This document shows positions 42,005 through 42,180 of a stretch of DNA of 42,180 nt, in pieces (position 1 is the stretch's first letter; the number at the start of each line of letters is the position of its first letter). The notes below the pieces were generated by a model. That model did no database searches and had not been told where the DNA came from. It saw only the letters and a program-made list of their open reading frames with translations. Source of the stretch: Gemmatimonadota bacterium. Its GTDB lineage: Bacteria; Gemmatimonadota; Gemmatimonadetes; Gemmatimonadales; GWC2-71-9. The position numbers and the translations under genes were made by a program. The stretch spans positions 1-42,180 of the forward strand of contig QHVC01000113.1 in assembly GCA_003222205.1 (NCBI GenBank), written 5' to 3'.

Positions 42005-42180
42005 TACAGAACGAAGAACCGTTCGTGCTCACCGTCTAGTCCTCGGAGCAGCTCGAAGAACCTGTCAACGTCGGCCGCCGCACGGCGAGCGGCTGCGGCG
42101 GTATCGTCAGGGGGCACGCGAGGTCGAACCGGAAGCTCAAGCGTCGCCTGCTCGGTTCCCTTGTATTCGAAACTGATGGG
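42001..42180 (-). CDS. Partial CDS, C-terminus of unknown accessory protein
   Basis: Minus-strand translation from window end: PISFEYKGTEQATLELPVRPRVPPDDTAAAARRAAADVDRFFELLRGLDGEHERFFVLY*; open to the window edge. Confidence 0.55.
   Translation of the reverse strand, partial: PISFEYKGTEQATLELPVRPRVPPDDTAAAARRAAADVDRFFELLRGLDGEHERFFVLY

Overview
High-GC bacterial chromosome segment. Gene content and order suggest Gemmatimonadota, which is an inference. The window is densely packed with housekeeping genes, mostly on the minus strand: nuoB(partial)-nuoA, dcd, an M10-like Zn protease, ndh, an unusual sdhC/sdhB chimera, mdh, moaA-moaE-moaD, an M61 peptidase, an HU-family gene, carA-secG-tpiA-pgk-gap-comF-aroE-LMW-PTP-Sua5/YrdC-ispD-radA-dnaB-udg-coaBC-rpoZ-gmk-yicC, an outer-membrane TonB-like protein, pepA-icd-gltA. 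A plus-strand block follows: a small His/Cys peptide, a beta-barrel, a Met/His-rich membrane protein, an FMN-binding-like protein, a CPA2 antiporter and an M1 peptidase. The right end carries a tRNA-Leu(CAA) 3' fragment that looks like an integration (att) scar, followed by accessory or phage-like ORFs. The main non-standard signals are: (1) a dispersed set of short inverted arrays of 7-, 8- or 13-bp tandem units, found between genes and in-frame inside comF, radA and the family-4 UDG gene; (2) an in-frame fusion of an SdhC N-terminus to an SdhB C-terminus with no sdhA; (3) the tRNA-Leu island boundary; (4) a candidate redox/metal membrane cluster at 31.4-34.0 kb. No CRISPR array, rRNA or complete tRNA was found. 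All family calls come from reading the sequence; no searches were run.
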